DNA of 64,000 nt from Merluccius polli (GCA_030340625.1 JAOPHQ010005475.1:1-64000); one strand, 5' to 3'. Shown: positions 1-8,933, counted from the stretch's first letter. Notes: a model not told the origin generated them from the sequence alone. A program made the numbers and translations.

Positions 1-130
1 GATGTCGGTTTGGTCTTTGACTCATATGAACATTATGAATATGTTACTGTTTGCACCACTCAGCAGGCTAGGGTTCATATGTCTTGGTGAGAGATACTGA
101 ATATGTTTTGAGACTTGTTTGTACTTTTAC

Positions 131-250
131 ATGTTTCTAAGTTGTTATCTGCAGAAACCTGGACATGCCCTGATCTACTATTTTATGAAGTGGCATGAAG
201 TCAGTCTGAGACACATGGGTCATCTCAGCAGCAGTGGCTCTATGACTGAC
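131..250 (+). pseudogene. V-segment relic (FR2-FR3 only), unit 1
   Basis: A 40-codon plus-strand stretch resembles the middle of an Ig V domain. It reads SCYLQKPGHA then LIYY, matching SWYIQKPGEA..LIY of the intact V segments, and later LSSSGSMTD, matching FSGSGSSTD. The distance from CAGAAACCTGG to the serine/glycine-rich FR3 motif is 75 nt, the same as in V1 of this unit. The conserved Trp is Cys (TGT). No leader, no second-Cys motif (YYC) and no convincing RSS was found, so I call it a relic of a third V segment. It lies beyond the 3' end of the C exon and points toward it. Confidence 0.6.
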
Positions 251-442
251 ACTGGTCCACTGAATACAGTGAACACACTGTCCAAGCACATCCACACAAC
301 CAACACTTTGCTCCTTCAGAGATACACACCATAGCTTTAACCCTTCATTCAGAATGGCAGTAAAACTCACTTCAATAAGTAATTTAATAGAGATCCCAAA
401 TAATTTCCCTTGAATTTATACACCTGGCTTAAAATGGAAAGA

Positions 443-473
443 TAAAGATAAGATAAGATAAGATAAAATAAGA
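443..473. repeat. AGATA-type microsatellite
   Basis: A short run of GATAA/AGATA units. The matching place in the other units has a single GATATAAAATAAG, so the expansion is specific to unit 1. Confidence 0.7.
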
Positions 474-697
474 ATGATTGCATGAAAAGTGAATTTTTCC
501 ATCTTTATTATATCACCAGCATACAATGTGATAAACACAAGCAAGGGATGAAAACCAAAAAGCATAATAATAATAATGGCTCAAAGACATGTTAATGTGA
601 ATCATCAAAAGCTGCAGCGCTACCTTAGACAGAGAGATATGAAGCAGACGTGTCAGAGGAGATTTGTATTGTACAGTACTTCCATGCTGGAGCCTCT

Positions 698-1020
698 CTA
701 CTCTGAACACTGGCCAGGATTCAGGGTTTGAGCGACAGGCGTCTGGCCACTCTTACTGGCCTCACAGCTCACTGAGCCCGCCTTCCTCCACTGGTCTGCA
801 GGGAGGGTCAAGGTGCTGCTCCAGCCGTAGTGGCCATCTTTCCCCAGGACCCCCAGACTATCTGACACCCCCCCAGACCTGCTGCTGCCCTCCACCTTCC
901 AGCCAAGCGTCCAGTCTGAGGGGAAGCCCCCACTGGCCAGACACAGCAGTGTAGCGCTGCCCTGCTCCAGCTCCACTCTGGAGGGAGGGAGGACGCTCAG
1001 CCTGGGCTGCACCACTCCCA
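698..1020 (-). CDS. Ig light-chain constant domain exon, unit 1
   Basis: This is the single CL exon of a kappa-type fish light chain. The minus strand has a polypyrimidine tract and CAG acceptor at 1023-1021. The phase means J supplies one T, giving the junction IVD-L-GVVQPRLSVLPPS. The two intradomain cysteines (ATLLCLASGGFP and GSVSCEAS), the core Trp (LGWKVEG) and a C-terminal interchain-type cysteine (PGQCSE, stop TAG at 698-700) are all present. A minus-strand AATAAA lies at 504-509, about 190 bp past the stop. The 107-codon length fits one C1-set Ig domain. The J-C intron is about 640 bp. All eight copies are nearly identical. Confidence 0.95.
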
Positions 1021-1303
1021 CTGGAAGAGAGGGAGAGGAGACAAGTGGACACCAGGCTCAGTTACCATCACCACTCATAGGGAGCACAGAGGGAAGGGAA
1101 CATGAATATTCACCAAGAGTTGGAGTTGTTGATTGTACTGTGGGGATTAACATCAATTCATTCATAACACATTTAAATGTTTCACCAACTGGCAGGAGGC
1201 AGAACTTTTCTTAATAATTATTTGTTTCACTTCCTTTTTCTTATATTTTATTTCGCGTTCAGCCAAAAGAGTACAGAAATATCTATAACGGGATATTTAA
1301 AGC

Positions 1304-1311
1304 ATGCAAAT
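1304..1311 (+). promoter_or_regulatory. Octamer ATGCAAAT in J-C intron, unit 1
   Basis: A perfect Oct-factor octamer lies in the J-C intron, where Ig kappa intronic enhancers sit in other vertebrates. It is kept in unit 4 but altered or deleted in units 2, 3, 5, 6, 7 and 8. An enhancer role is only inferred. Confidence 0.3.
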
Positions 1312-1661
1312 ACATTTAAAAAAAATGTGTTTCATTAAATGATGATTTTACTTTTATGAGTCAAAATAGAACCTGAATGATATTTGTTTGCCCATTTTAT
1401 GAAGTACATAGAAAATAAATTAATATCAATCATTGATCATCAATAAAGGATGAATGCTCATTATAATGAAATGATTTGAAAAACAATGTCAACATTTACA
1501 TTTAATAACTGAACAAGAATATGTTTACACTGTCCTTAACCTATCCAATGAAAAAACATCTTAAAATCTATACAATAAAACATCTTCACACCTATTTTAA
1601 TATAAAGGTAGTTTTCAAAGTTAGTAATATGTCCGGTAAAGAAAAGTTTCCTTGTACTTAC

Positions 1662-1699
1662 AGTCAACGATGAGTTTGGTGCCTCCACCAAAAGTGTAC
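1662..1699 (-). CDS. Ig light-chain J segment, unit 1 (YTFGGGTKLIVD)
   Basis: This 38-nt J coding segment reads YTF-GGGTKLIVD on the minus strand, with the FGxG motif of light-chain J regions. It ends in a GTAAGT splice donor (GT at 1661-1660) that joins the C exon. Its 23-RSS follows immediately. The stretch between J and the V promoter (about 1740-2270) shows no gene. Confidence 0.94.
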
Positions 1700-1738
1700 C
1701 ACAGTGATACAAACTCATTAAGAGGCTGTACAAAAACC
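1700..1738 (-). other. J recombination signal, 23-bp spacer, unit 1
   Basis: On the minus strand: nonamer GGTTTTTGT, 23-bp spacer, heptamer CACTGTG abutting J. Both elements match the consensus. Confidence 0.95.
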
Positions 1739-2275
1739 TCCCGCACATTGAAGACATAGCTTACTGGCACACACACACTAACTTATCACAGAAACATGAA
1801 TCAATGATTCAATCCAATAACGTTATGGTTAGCAATGTCATGGATGTGTTTTAAGTCAAGTATATTCATAATAAAATATAGATCCTACATATATTTTTAT
1901 TAAAGTTTAGTATTGTGTCGATATTTTCAATCCAATTTAACAACTTTTGAAACTCAGCCAATCTTTGTAATATATGTACATAGGCTTCATGCAGTTATTA
2001 CACAGAATATTATATTATCTGTTTTTAAATATTTATATAGCATCTGTGTATTTTCAGAATTAAATATAAGCAACGGATTTCATACAAACCAGCAGGAATT
2101 AGCCTAATTCAGAGAATAAGTTATAGATTATGAATTCCAATGGTTTCCTCCCAAATGATGTTTGTATTCCCATAGTGTGAATGTAGCAGAGATACAGTGG
2201 TCCTCCCAGAAGGTCTGCATCCACTCTCACCCCCAGTGTGATGAGTGGAAACAGGTCATTTCCATATAGAGGAAG

Positions 2276-2318
2276 CTTTGCATGCTCAGCTGAAACTGGG
2301 CTTCTGAGAGGGTTTAAA
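2276..2318 (+). promoter_or_regulatory. V1 promoter, unit 1
   Basis: CTTTGCAT (2276-2283) is one base off the Ig octamer ATTTGCAT. TTTAAA (2313-2318) lies 30 bp on as a TATA-like element. The start codon is 108 bp after the octamer. The same layout precedes every family-1 V. Confidence 0.6.
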
Positions 2319-2383
2319 GTCCTCTGAGTTCAACACTGCAGGACTCTGAGCTGTCACTCAACACCCCAGAAACCGTGGCAACC

Positions 2384-2848
2384 ATGAATCCCCTCAGCCT
2401 CCTGTTCTGGACAGTGGTCTGTGGATCCTTAGCAGGTCGGTTCATTCAACGCCATCAAAATGTGGACCCCCTTCTTTGTCTGCTTGTGTTTTCTATTGGA
2501 TAACTCAATGTTTTGTTTGTTTGTTTTCTATAGGAACCAGCAGTCAGGGGACTGTGACTCAACCACCAGTAAAGTCTTTTACTCCAGGATCCTCAGTCAC
2601 TCTGACCTGTAAATCCAGCCAAGCAGTTTACGACAATAATCGTCTATCCTGGTACCAACAGAAACCTGGAGAAGCCCCCAAGCTCCTAATAAGAGAAGCA
2701 ACTACACGTGAATCATCAACACCAGCTCGGTTTAGTGGCAGTGGAAGCAGCACTGACTTCTCTCTGACCATCGACGGCGCCCAGCGTGAAGATGCAGCAG
2801 TTTATTACTGTCTGGGTTTTTACTACCCTTACAGTGTTTTTTGGTTCA
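2384..2848 (+). CDS. Ig light-chain V segment, family 1, unit 1
   Basis: A two-exon V gene. The leader exon (2384-2435) encodes a hydrophobic signal peptide beginning MNPLSLLFWTVVCGSLAG. A 98-bp GT-AG intron follows, then the V exon at 2534-2848. First Cys (TLTCK), Trp (SWYQQKP) and second Cys (VYYC) are present. CDR1 is SSQAVYDNNRLS, CDR2 RE-ATTRES, and germline CDR3 LGFYYPYSVFWF. The V exon matches unit 4 except at CDR2, while the leader intron variant matches unit 3, a patchwork suggesting gene conversion. It joins J by inversion because J-C is on the other strand. It appears functional. Confidence 0.94.
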
Positions 2849-2876
2849 CACAGTGATTGAGAGCCGTACAAAAACC
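2849..2876 (+). other. V1 recombination signal, 12-bp spacer, unit 1
   Basis: CACAGTG, 12-bp spacer ATTGAGAGCCGT, nonamer ACAAAAACC. Directly abuts the V coding end. Confidence 0.96.
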
Positions 2877-3070
2877 TCCCTCAGTCAGACTGCGTAGACA
2901 CTGAGCTGTTACAGCAGGAACCTGCTGCAGCTGCAGAGGGGGAAGAGACTCTGACACAGAGCGCTGAGCACAGAGCTGCTCTAACCAGGGGCCTCAACCC
3001 AGCACCAGCATTATATTCCTCCACATTATTAAATATACAGCTACTACAACATGTGACATACGACTACCTC
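2877..3070 (+). repeat. Conserved V 3'-flank block (V1 copy, unit 1)
   Basis: About 200 bp after the RSS, beginning TCCCTCAGTCAGACTGCG. It is nearly identical behind every V1 and every V2 (for example 4753-4930), although V1 and V2 exons and upstream regions differ strongly. No coding content. Confidence 0.8.
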
Positions 3071-3128
3071 AACTACATAATATGAATACAATTATTACTG
3101 TTGAATTATTAATAATAAATACAACTAC

Positions 3129-3520
3129 CTCTACCGTCTTTCGGATGAGACGTTAAACCGAGGTCCTGACTCCCTGTGGTCACTAAAGATCCCGTGGCAC
3201 TCATCGCAAGAGTAGGGGTGCTAACCCCGGTGTCCCGGCCAAATTTCCAACCCGGCTCTTGTACCAACATGGCCACCTAATCATCCCCTGGTCTCTAATT
3301 GGTTAGTTTCATTCCTCACCTCTCCGCTGTGCCAGTGTGTGGTGAGCATTCTGGCGCATACTGGCTGCCTGTGCATCACCCAAGTGGGTGCTACACTCTG
3401 GTAGCGGATGAGGTGTCATATCTCCCCCACACACACACACACACACTATGTAAGCGCTTTGAGTGACCTCCAATAAAGCGCTATATAAATCCAATCAATT
3501 ATTATTATTATTATTAATTA
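3129..3520 (+). mobile_element. SINE-like insertion, unit 1
   Basis: About 390 bp, absent from the matching place in units 3 and 5. It has an inner stretch with GACGTTAAACCGAGGTCC, a CA-repeat, and a tail GCGCTATATAAATCCAATCA followed by (ATT)n. This resembles the shared tails of fish SINE/LINE repeats. I cannot name the family. Confidence 0.5.
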
Positions 3521-4095
3521 CAACCTATTACATAGAACTACATCAACTTTATCTTACTTACATACCTCAAAATCTCATATTTCAATATAATTTCTTTCTG
3601 TCTGATGAGAGATGTGACTCAAGACTTTTTTATTTTCGTATTATTCTGTTATCACTGCATTGTAGGTCTACAGAGCGGTAGGGTTAGGTTGTCACTTGTG
3701 AAGACACAAAAAGTATCACATAATGAGACTTCACCTTTTATACAGTCTATGGTGGACAAGTCATTAGATTTCATTCTTGTTTCAATATGAACTCATCAAA
3801 TACAATGATTTGATTAAAAGAGATCACATGGGAATAGAAAACATTAGTTTATAAACTAGCCCTGTTTCTAACTAGACTTAGAAACATAGTAGGACTTTTT
3901 TTGTATCAACATTTATTATTTTCACATTCCTATAACTTTTTTTATTAGTTCGTCATTTGGGAGAACTTGAAGGGTTTCTGAATATATTTATTACCAAGGT
4001 ATTCATTTTCCTTTCCAAAGTGTTGCACTCACTCAACCATATCTCTCTCACTTCCATATCTCTCAAAGCAGGTGCCCGTCCGCCCACATGCACAC

Positions 4096-4142
4096 TGATT
4101 TGCATGACTTTTGAGTATTTCTGAGCACCAAGAGTTAAATAT
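4096..4142 (+). promoter_or_regulatory. V2 promoter, unit 1
   Basis: A perfect kappa decanucleotide, TGATTTGCAT (4096-4105, octamer 4098-4105). A TATA-like TTAAATAT lies at 4135-4142. The start codon is at 4182. Confidence 0.8.
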
Positions 4143-4181
4143 GCGAGCTGCCAGGCACCATACACACAGACCCAGAGCAAC

Positions 4182-4724
4182 ATGAGGTCGTCCACAGCCT
4201 TGCTAGCAGTGCTGGCATTTCTTACTCATGGTGAGAGTTATGGCTCTGTCACTCTTCTCATATTCTGATGCTTTCCTTCAAATCCATCCTGCTGGTCTGG
4301 GCTCTATTCTGTGTTTATCCTCCTGTATTTTCTCCCCTCTTTGCTCCTAATGTGCTCCAGTGTTTTACTGAAGACTGTCTAACGTTGGTTCAACAGTCTC
4401 ATCATCCACTTCTTATTTCAGAGTTGTCTGCCAGTCAGTTTCTGACACAACCTGACAAAACCAAGACTGTTAGTCTGGAGGGGAGTGCGTCCATCAGTGC
4501 CACAGGGAGCTCAGATATTGGCCCTGATCTCAGCTGGTACATACAGAAACCTGGAGAAGCTCCCAAACTTCTGATATACAAGGCAACAACGCTTAATACA
4601 GGGACTCCAGCTCGGTTCAGCGGCAGTAGATCTGGGTCTAGCTACACTCTCACCATCTCTGGTGTCCGGAGGGAGGATGTAGGAGTATATTACTGTTTCG
4701 GTAACCATGGCAGCGGTGTGTTCA
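4182..4724 (+). CDS. Ig light-chain V segment, family 2, unit 1 (first Cys missing)
   Basis: Leader exon 4182-4230 (MRSSTALLAVLAFLTH), 191-bp GT-AG intron, V exon 4422-4724. The domain has FR1 SQFLTQPDKTKTVSLEG, FR2 DLSWYIQKPGEAPKLLIY, FR3 ARFSGSRSGSSYTLTISG and VYYC. Where the first disulfide Cys should be, the sequence reads SIS-A-TGSS (GCC, Ala). No other Cys precedes YYC, so the standard intradomain bridge cannot form. Frame, splice sites, promoter and RSS are intact. CDR2 is KATTLNTG and germline CDR3 FGNHGSGVF. It could be expressed with an unusual fold or be a non-functional reservoir. Confidence 0.88.
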
Positions 4725-4752
4725 CACAGTGATTGAGAGCCGTACAAAAACC
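4725..4752 (+). other. V2 recombination signal, 12-bp spacer, unit 1
   Basis: CACAGTG, 12-bp spacer, ACAAAAACC. Identical to the V1 signal, spacer included. Confidence 0.96.
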
Positions 4753-5036
4753 TCCCTCAGTCAGACTGCGTAGACACTGAGCTGTTACAGCAGGAACCTG
4801 CTGCAGCTGCTGAGGGGGAAGAGACTCTGACACAGAGCGCTGAGCACAGAGCTGCTCTAACCAGGGGCCTCAACCCAGCACCAGCATTATATTCCTCCAC
4901 ATTATTAAATATACAGCTACTACAACATGTGACATACGACTACCTCAACTACAACATATTACATACAACTATACTACCTCAACTACCACATATTACATAC
5001 AACTACTACCTCTTCTGCTTCTTCTGTCGTGTGTCG

Positions 5037-6474
5037 TTAGACCTTCAATTCTGTTGAGGCGAGCCAGTCCAGCGTCCTATGATCAAGGTCAATTAGACCA
5101 CGCTCGCCATTCGGGGGCCGGTGTTTGGGGCAGCTGGTTAGGATGTGTTCCACAGTTTGTATTGGGTCTCCACACTCGCATTGGCCGCTGTCTGTGATGC
5201 CCCACTTCAGCATTGCTGCCCCGAAGCGTCCCACACCTGTCCTCAGGCGGTTGAGGGTTGTCCACTGCTTTCGGGGTAGATGCTGGCCAGGAACGTCTGT
5301 GGGGTCTTTGATGTAATGGTGTAGCCGAGATGGTTCTGCTGACCTCCACTGCTCCCTCCGTGTCGCCTTGACCCAGGCAGCCTTGCAGGTGTCGGCTGGT
5401 ATTTTCCGGAGCAGTTCTTGGGCGTGTATGGCAAAGGGGCGCCGGGACTTGAGGCGCATTCGCTGTGGTGTCTCGGTGGTGGTTTTGCGGAGGAGGTGGG
5501 ATTCACTCGCCTGTGCCTTTCGGGCAAGAGCCAGCATGGCTCCTTCTCGCCTGACTTCTGCAGGGGCGATTCCTCCGAGGACGGGCAGATGGTTGGTTGG
5601 GGTGGCTCCTAGGCATCCAGAGACAGTCCGTAGGGCAGTGTTAAGGGCAGTGTCCAGTTTGTGGACGTGGGGGCTACGGCACCAGACCGGGGCACAGTAT
5701 TCTGCGCTTGAGAGCACCAGGGCCTCGGTGGAAATGCGCAGCGTCTGTGTGGAGGCACCCCATGTGGTGCCGGCTAGACGCCGTATCAGCGCGGCACGGG
5801 AGGTTGTCTTTGCCTTGGCCGTTAAATGACAGAGTTCTGTCAAGTTTCACGCTAAGGTATGTGGGGAAGGGCTGGTACTGTAGCCGGGTGTCGTCAACCA
5901 TGATGTTCATTTTGCGGGACGCTTCTTTATTGTAGAGATGCAACATTGTTGATATGGTCTTATCAGCACTGAGCTTGAGGCGCCAGTTCTTCAGGTATGA
6001 AGACAGGGTGTTCATGTCTTCAGAGAGGCCCTCCTCTACTGCTTCCCAGGATGGCTTGCTCAGTAGGATGGCCAGATCGTCTGCATAGCCGTACTTCCTT
6101 GATTGTGTAGCAGGTAGGTCGTGGATGTAGATGTTGAACAGCATAGGTGCCAGCACTGAGCCTTGTGGGACACCGTTCTTGAGCTTTCTCACTCTACTGC
6201 TTTGGCCGTTGCTGGTGTGTAGCCGGAAGCTGTGGTTGCTCAGCATCTCCATTATGAAGCTCACAATGTGCTTGTCTGGGATGGTTTCCAGGAGCTTCAT
6301 GTGTAGTCCGCGTAGCCGGACAGTGTCAAATGCGGCTGTGAGGTCCAGGAAAACGGTGCCGGCCTTCTCTCCTGACTGAAAGCTGTCCTCTATGTCTTGG
6401 CATAGAAGGGTCACCTGGTCAGTTGTTGACATACCGCTTCGAAAGCCAGCTTGTTCTTTGGGCAGCTGGCTCAA
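5037..6474 (-). pseudogene. Jockey-like non-LTR reverse transcriptase, frameshifted, unit 1
   Basis: The C-terminal part of a non-LTR retrotransposon RT in two overlapping frames (5674-6474 and 5037-5843). The N-terminal part has FLDLTAAFDTV, NGVPQGSVLAP and YADD. The C-terminal part has the cysteine motif CECGDPIQTVEHILTSCP. Compared with the intact copies, about 14 net bases are lost near 5825, which breaks the frame. All copies in this window are truncated at the same 5' point (MSQLPKEQAGFR). They therefore descend from one insertion copied with the Ig unit. Confidence 0.88.
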
Positions 6475-6475
6475 C

Positions 6476-6736
6476 TATCACCTCAACCTCAACTATCACA
6501 TATTAGTACAACTCCTACCTCAACTAAAACATACTAAATACCACTCAAACCTCAACTACCACATATTATGTACAACATCTATATTCAACTCCTACCTCAA
6601 CTACAACATATTACATACATCTCCTACCTCAACTACAACAAACTAAATATCACTCCAACCTCAACTACCACATATTATGTACAACGTCTATATTCAACTT
6701 CTACCTCAACTACAACATAGTAAATATCACTGTCCA
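6476..6736 (+). repeat. AT-rich CAACTAC/ACATATTA minisatellite
   Basis: Imperfect repeats of motifs such as CTCAACTACAACATATTA and TACAACTCCTACCTC. Similar tracts flank the retroelements in every unit. Noncoding. Confidence 0.7.
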
Positions 6737-7050
6737 CTGTAGAACTGAGCCATACAGTAAAAGTGTGATCCCTCACATGATCAGACTCTTAAACAACTAA
6801 TCACTGTATGTACGCCTGTCAGGCCTTTGTGTTCTGGTTTGTCACGTCGTTGTACGCTGTGTTAGTCCGTCTTCGATACGTCTGTCTTTTTCATCGTCGT
6901 ATTTCTGCAGTCCTTGTTTTATTGTTATATCTTTTGGATTATCTTAAAATGCAACCGTGTAAAATGTACTATCGATTCAACTTGTTGTTGCGACACGTAT
7001 ATAACTGTAACCTTTAGGCTGAATGAATAAACTATGTACTACAACTACTA
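6737..7050 (+). mobile_element. LINE 3'-tail remnant, unit 1
   Basis: Begins with a decayed C-terminal RT-like stretch (one frame reads CRTEPYSKSVIPHMIRLLN), followed by a noncoding tail with TACGCCTGTCAGGCC and ending near GAATGAATAAAC. Related copies occur at about 30052-30345, 36550-37290, 44505-44820, 51670-51990 and 57140-57465. Confidence 0.5.
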
Positions 7051-7125
7051 GAACATATAAAATAAAACTACAACCTCAACAACAATATGTTAATTACAAT
7101 TACACCATATGAAATACAACTACTC

Positions 7126-7490
7126 CCTCTCTCTCTCTGGCTGAGGACAGACTGTCAGGTTTCTCTGCAGGTGAGTCTTAATTAGTGAGTGGCTGCAGGT
7201 GAGGCTGATTGCCAAACCAGCAGCAGCTGTGTTGAATAGAATTGATCCTCAGTGACCTCACCCAGTCCCCCTGTGGGGGGGAACTATCGCTGTCCTAGGT
7301 GCTGAAGTCTCTCCCCAGCCCATGTGGAGGGCTTAGTGTGTGTGTGTGTGTGTGTGTCCACCCAAATCATCCAATCACGTTTCTTATAGGTTTGAACTAC
7401 GACACTTCAGAGAAAAGTATTTTGCTACAGTTAATTGCTGAAATACAACAATATATTTTCCTTTCTGACATTAACGCTGTTGTTTGGCAG
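7126..7490 (+). repeat. Conserved block upstream of PAK-like exon, with (GT)n
   Basis: About 360 bp, conserved in all units except unit 7 (which lacks most of it). It starts with a (CT)n tract and GGCTGAGGACAGACTGTC and contains a GT microsatellite (about 7337-7357). It ends in a pyrimidine-rich splice-acceptor-like stretch, TGTTTGGCAG. It is probably residual intron of the PAK-like gene. No coding evidence beyond chance read-through. Confidence 0.5.
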
Positions 7491-7577
7491 CATCCGTTCC
7501 TGGAGATGGCCGAGCCTCGGTCCACCCTCACAGCCCTCATCCTGGCAGCTAAGGAAGCCATGAGGAACCACCGCTAA
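7491..7577 (+). pseudogene. PAK-like kinase terminal exon, copy 1
   Basis: After a TTGGCAG acceptor, 28 codons plus TAA begin HPFLEMAEPRSTLTALI and end AAKEAMRNHR. This matches the C-terminal end of group I p21-activated kinases (vertebrate PAK2 ends in a similar HPFLKLAKPLSSLTPLI...AAKEAM segment). The preceding kinase exons are absent, so it is an exon fragment carried in the Ig duplication. Several residues differ from canonical PAKs (Glu for Lys, Arg for Leu). Whether it can be spliced to anything is unknown. Confidence 0.75.
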
Positions 7578-8047
7578 ACACTAGCCTCCGTCTGCTACCA
7601 GGCTAACCCAATGACACGCATACTGCTGCTGAAGCTGTAAGCTATTATTCAAGATGGGCCTGAAAAGAGTTGAGTTCATGTAATCACTTTATTGTAATGG
7701 CTGTGGTTTGACACAAGAGGGCAGCGTTGAGCTGGTTTGTGGACATGCACACAAACTGCTTTCACTGGAGTCTCCTGAGACTCTTCTGAGAGCCTCAGCC
7801 CTACATTTCCACTGACTTTCTGTCACCAAGAGACACAGGTGCACATCTGCTAAAACTGGACATCATTTGAATAGATACAGTTCACTGAACACAGAATACG
7901 TTTAATGAACCAGAATTTTTTGTGATGTCGGTTTGGTCTTTGACTCATATGAACATTATGAATATGTTACTGTTTGCACCACTCAGCAGGCTAGGGTTCA
8001 TATGTCTTGGTGAGAGATACTGAATGTGTTTTGAGACGTACTTTTAC

Positions 8048-8167
8048 ATGTTTCTAAGTTGTTATCTGCAGAAACCTGGACATGCCCTGATCTACTATTT
8101 CATGAAGTGGCATGAAGTCAGTCTGAGACACATGGGTCATCTCAGCAGCAGTGGCTCTATGACTGAC
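8048..8167 (+). pseudogene. V-segment relic, unit 2
   Basis: The same FR2-FR3 fragment as in unit 1, with Trp replaced by Cys in SCYLQKPGHA and no leader or YYC. Confidence 0.6.
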
Positions 8168-8610
8168 ACTGGTCCACTGAATACAGTGAACACACTGTCC
8201 AAGCACATCCACACAACCAACACTTTGCTCATTCAGAGATACACACCATAGCTTTAACCCTTCATTCAGAATGGCAGTAAAACTCACTTCATTAAGGAAT
8301 TTAATAGAGATCACAAATAGTTTCCCCATTCTGAATAAAGATTAATTTGTGTGCCTGGCTTAAAATGACAAGATATAAAATAAGAATGATTGCATGAAAA
8401 GTGAATGTTTCCATCTTTATTATATCATCAGCATACAATGTGATAAACACAAGCAAGGGATGAAAACCAGAAAGCATAATGATAATAACGGCTCAAAGAC
8501 ATGTTAATGTGAATCATCAAAAAGCTGCAGCGCTACCTTAGACAGAGAGATATAAAGCAGACGTGTCAGAGGAGATTTGTATTGTACAGTACTTCCATGC
8601 TGGAGCCTCT

Positions 8611-8933
8611 CTACTCTGAACACTGGCCAGGATTCAGGGTTTGAGCGACAGGCGTCTGGCCACTCTTACTGGCCTCACAGCTCACTGAGCCCGCCTTCCT
8701 CCACTGGTCTGCAGGGAGGGTCAAGGTGCTGCTCCAGCCGTAGTGGCCATCTTTCCCCAGGACCCCCAGACTATCTGACACCCCCCCAGACCTGCTGCTG
8801 CCCTCCACCTTCCAGCCAAGCGTCCAGTCTGAGGGGAAGCCCCCACTGGCCAGACACAGCAGTGTAGTGCTGCCCTGCTCCAGCTCCACTCTGGAGGGAG
8901 GGAGGACGCTCAGCCTGGGCTGCACCACTCCCA
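8611..8933 (-). CDS. Ig light-chain constant domain exon, unit 2
   Basis: 107-codon CL domain with both intradomain cysteines, core Trp and C-terminal GQCSE. It differs from unit 1 by Ala to Thr (GSTTLLC). A minus-strand AATAAA lies at 8416-8421. The acceptor CAG and phase match unit 1. The surrounding C-J region is almost identical to unit 7. Confidence 0.95.

Noticed and set aside
264..300. Possible degraded RSS (TACAGTG and ACACAACCA) after the V relic
   Set aside because: Heptamer and nonamer both imperfect and spacing does not fit 12 or 23 well.
664..954. Plus-strand 96-codon frames opposite each C exon
   Set aside because: Antisense shadow of the constant domain; no signals of its own and identical only because C exons are.
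3602..3609. CTGATGAG, the hammerhead ribozyme core motif, after V1 in several units
   Set aside because: No GAAA core partner or matching stems within reach; likely chance.
4268..4421. Alternative start at 4268 running into the V2 exon
   Set aside because: It begins inside the leader intron; the spliced leader at 4182 has promoter, signal peptide and donor.
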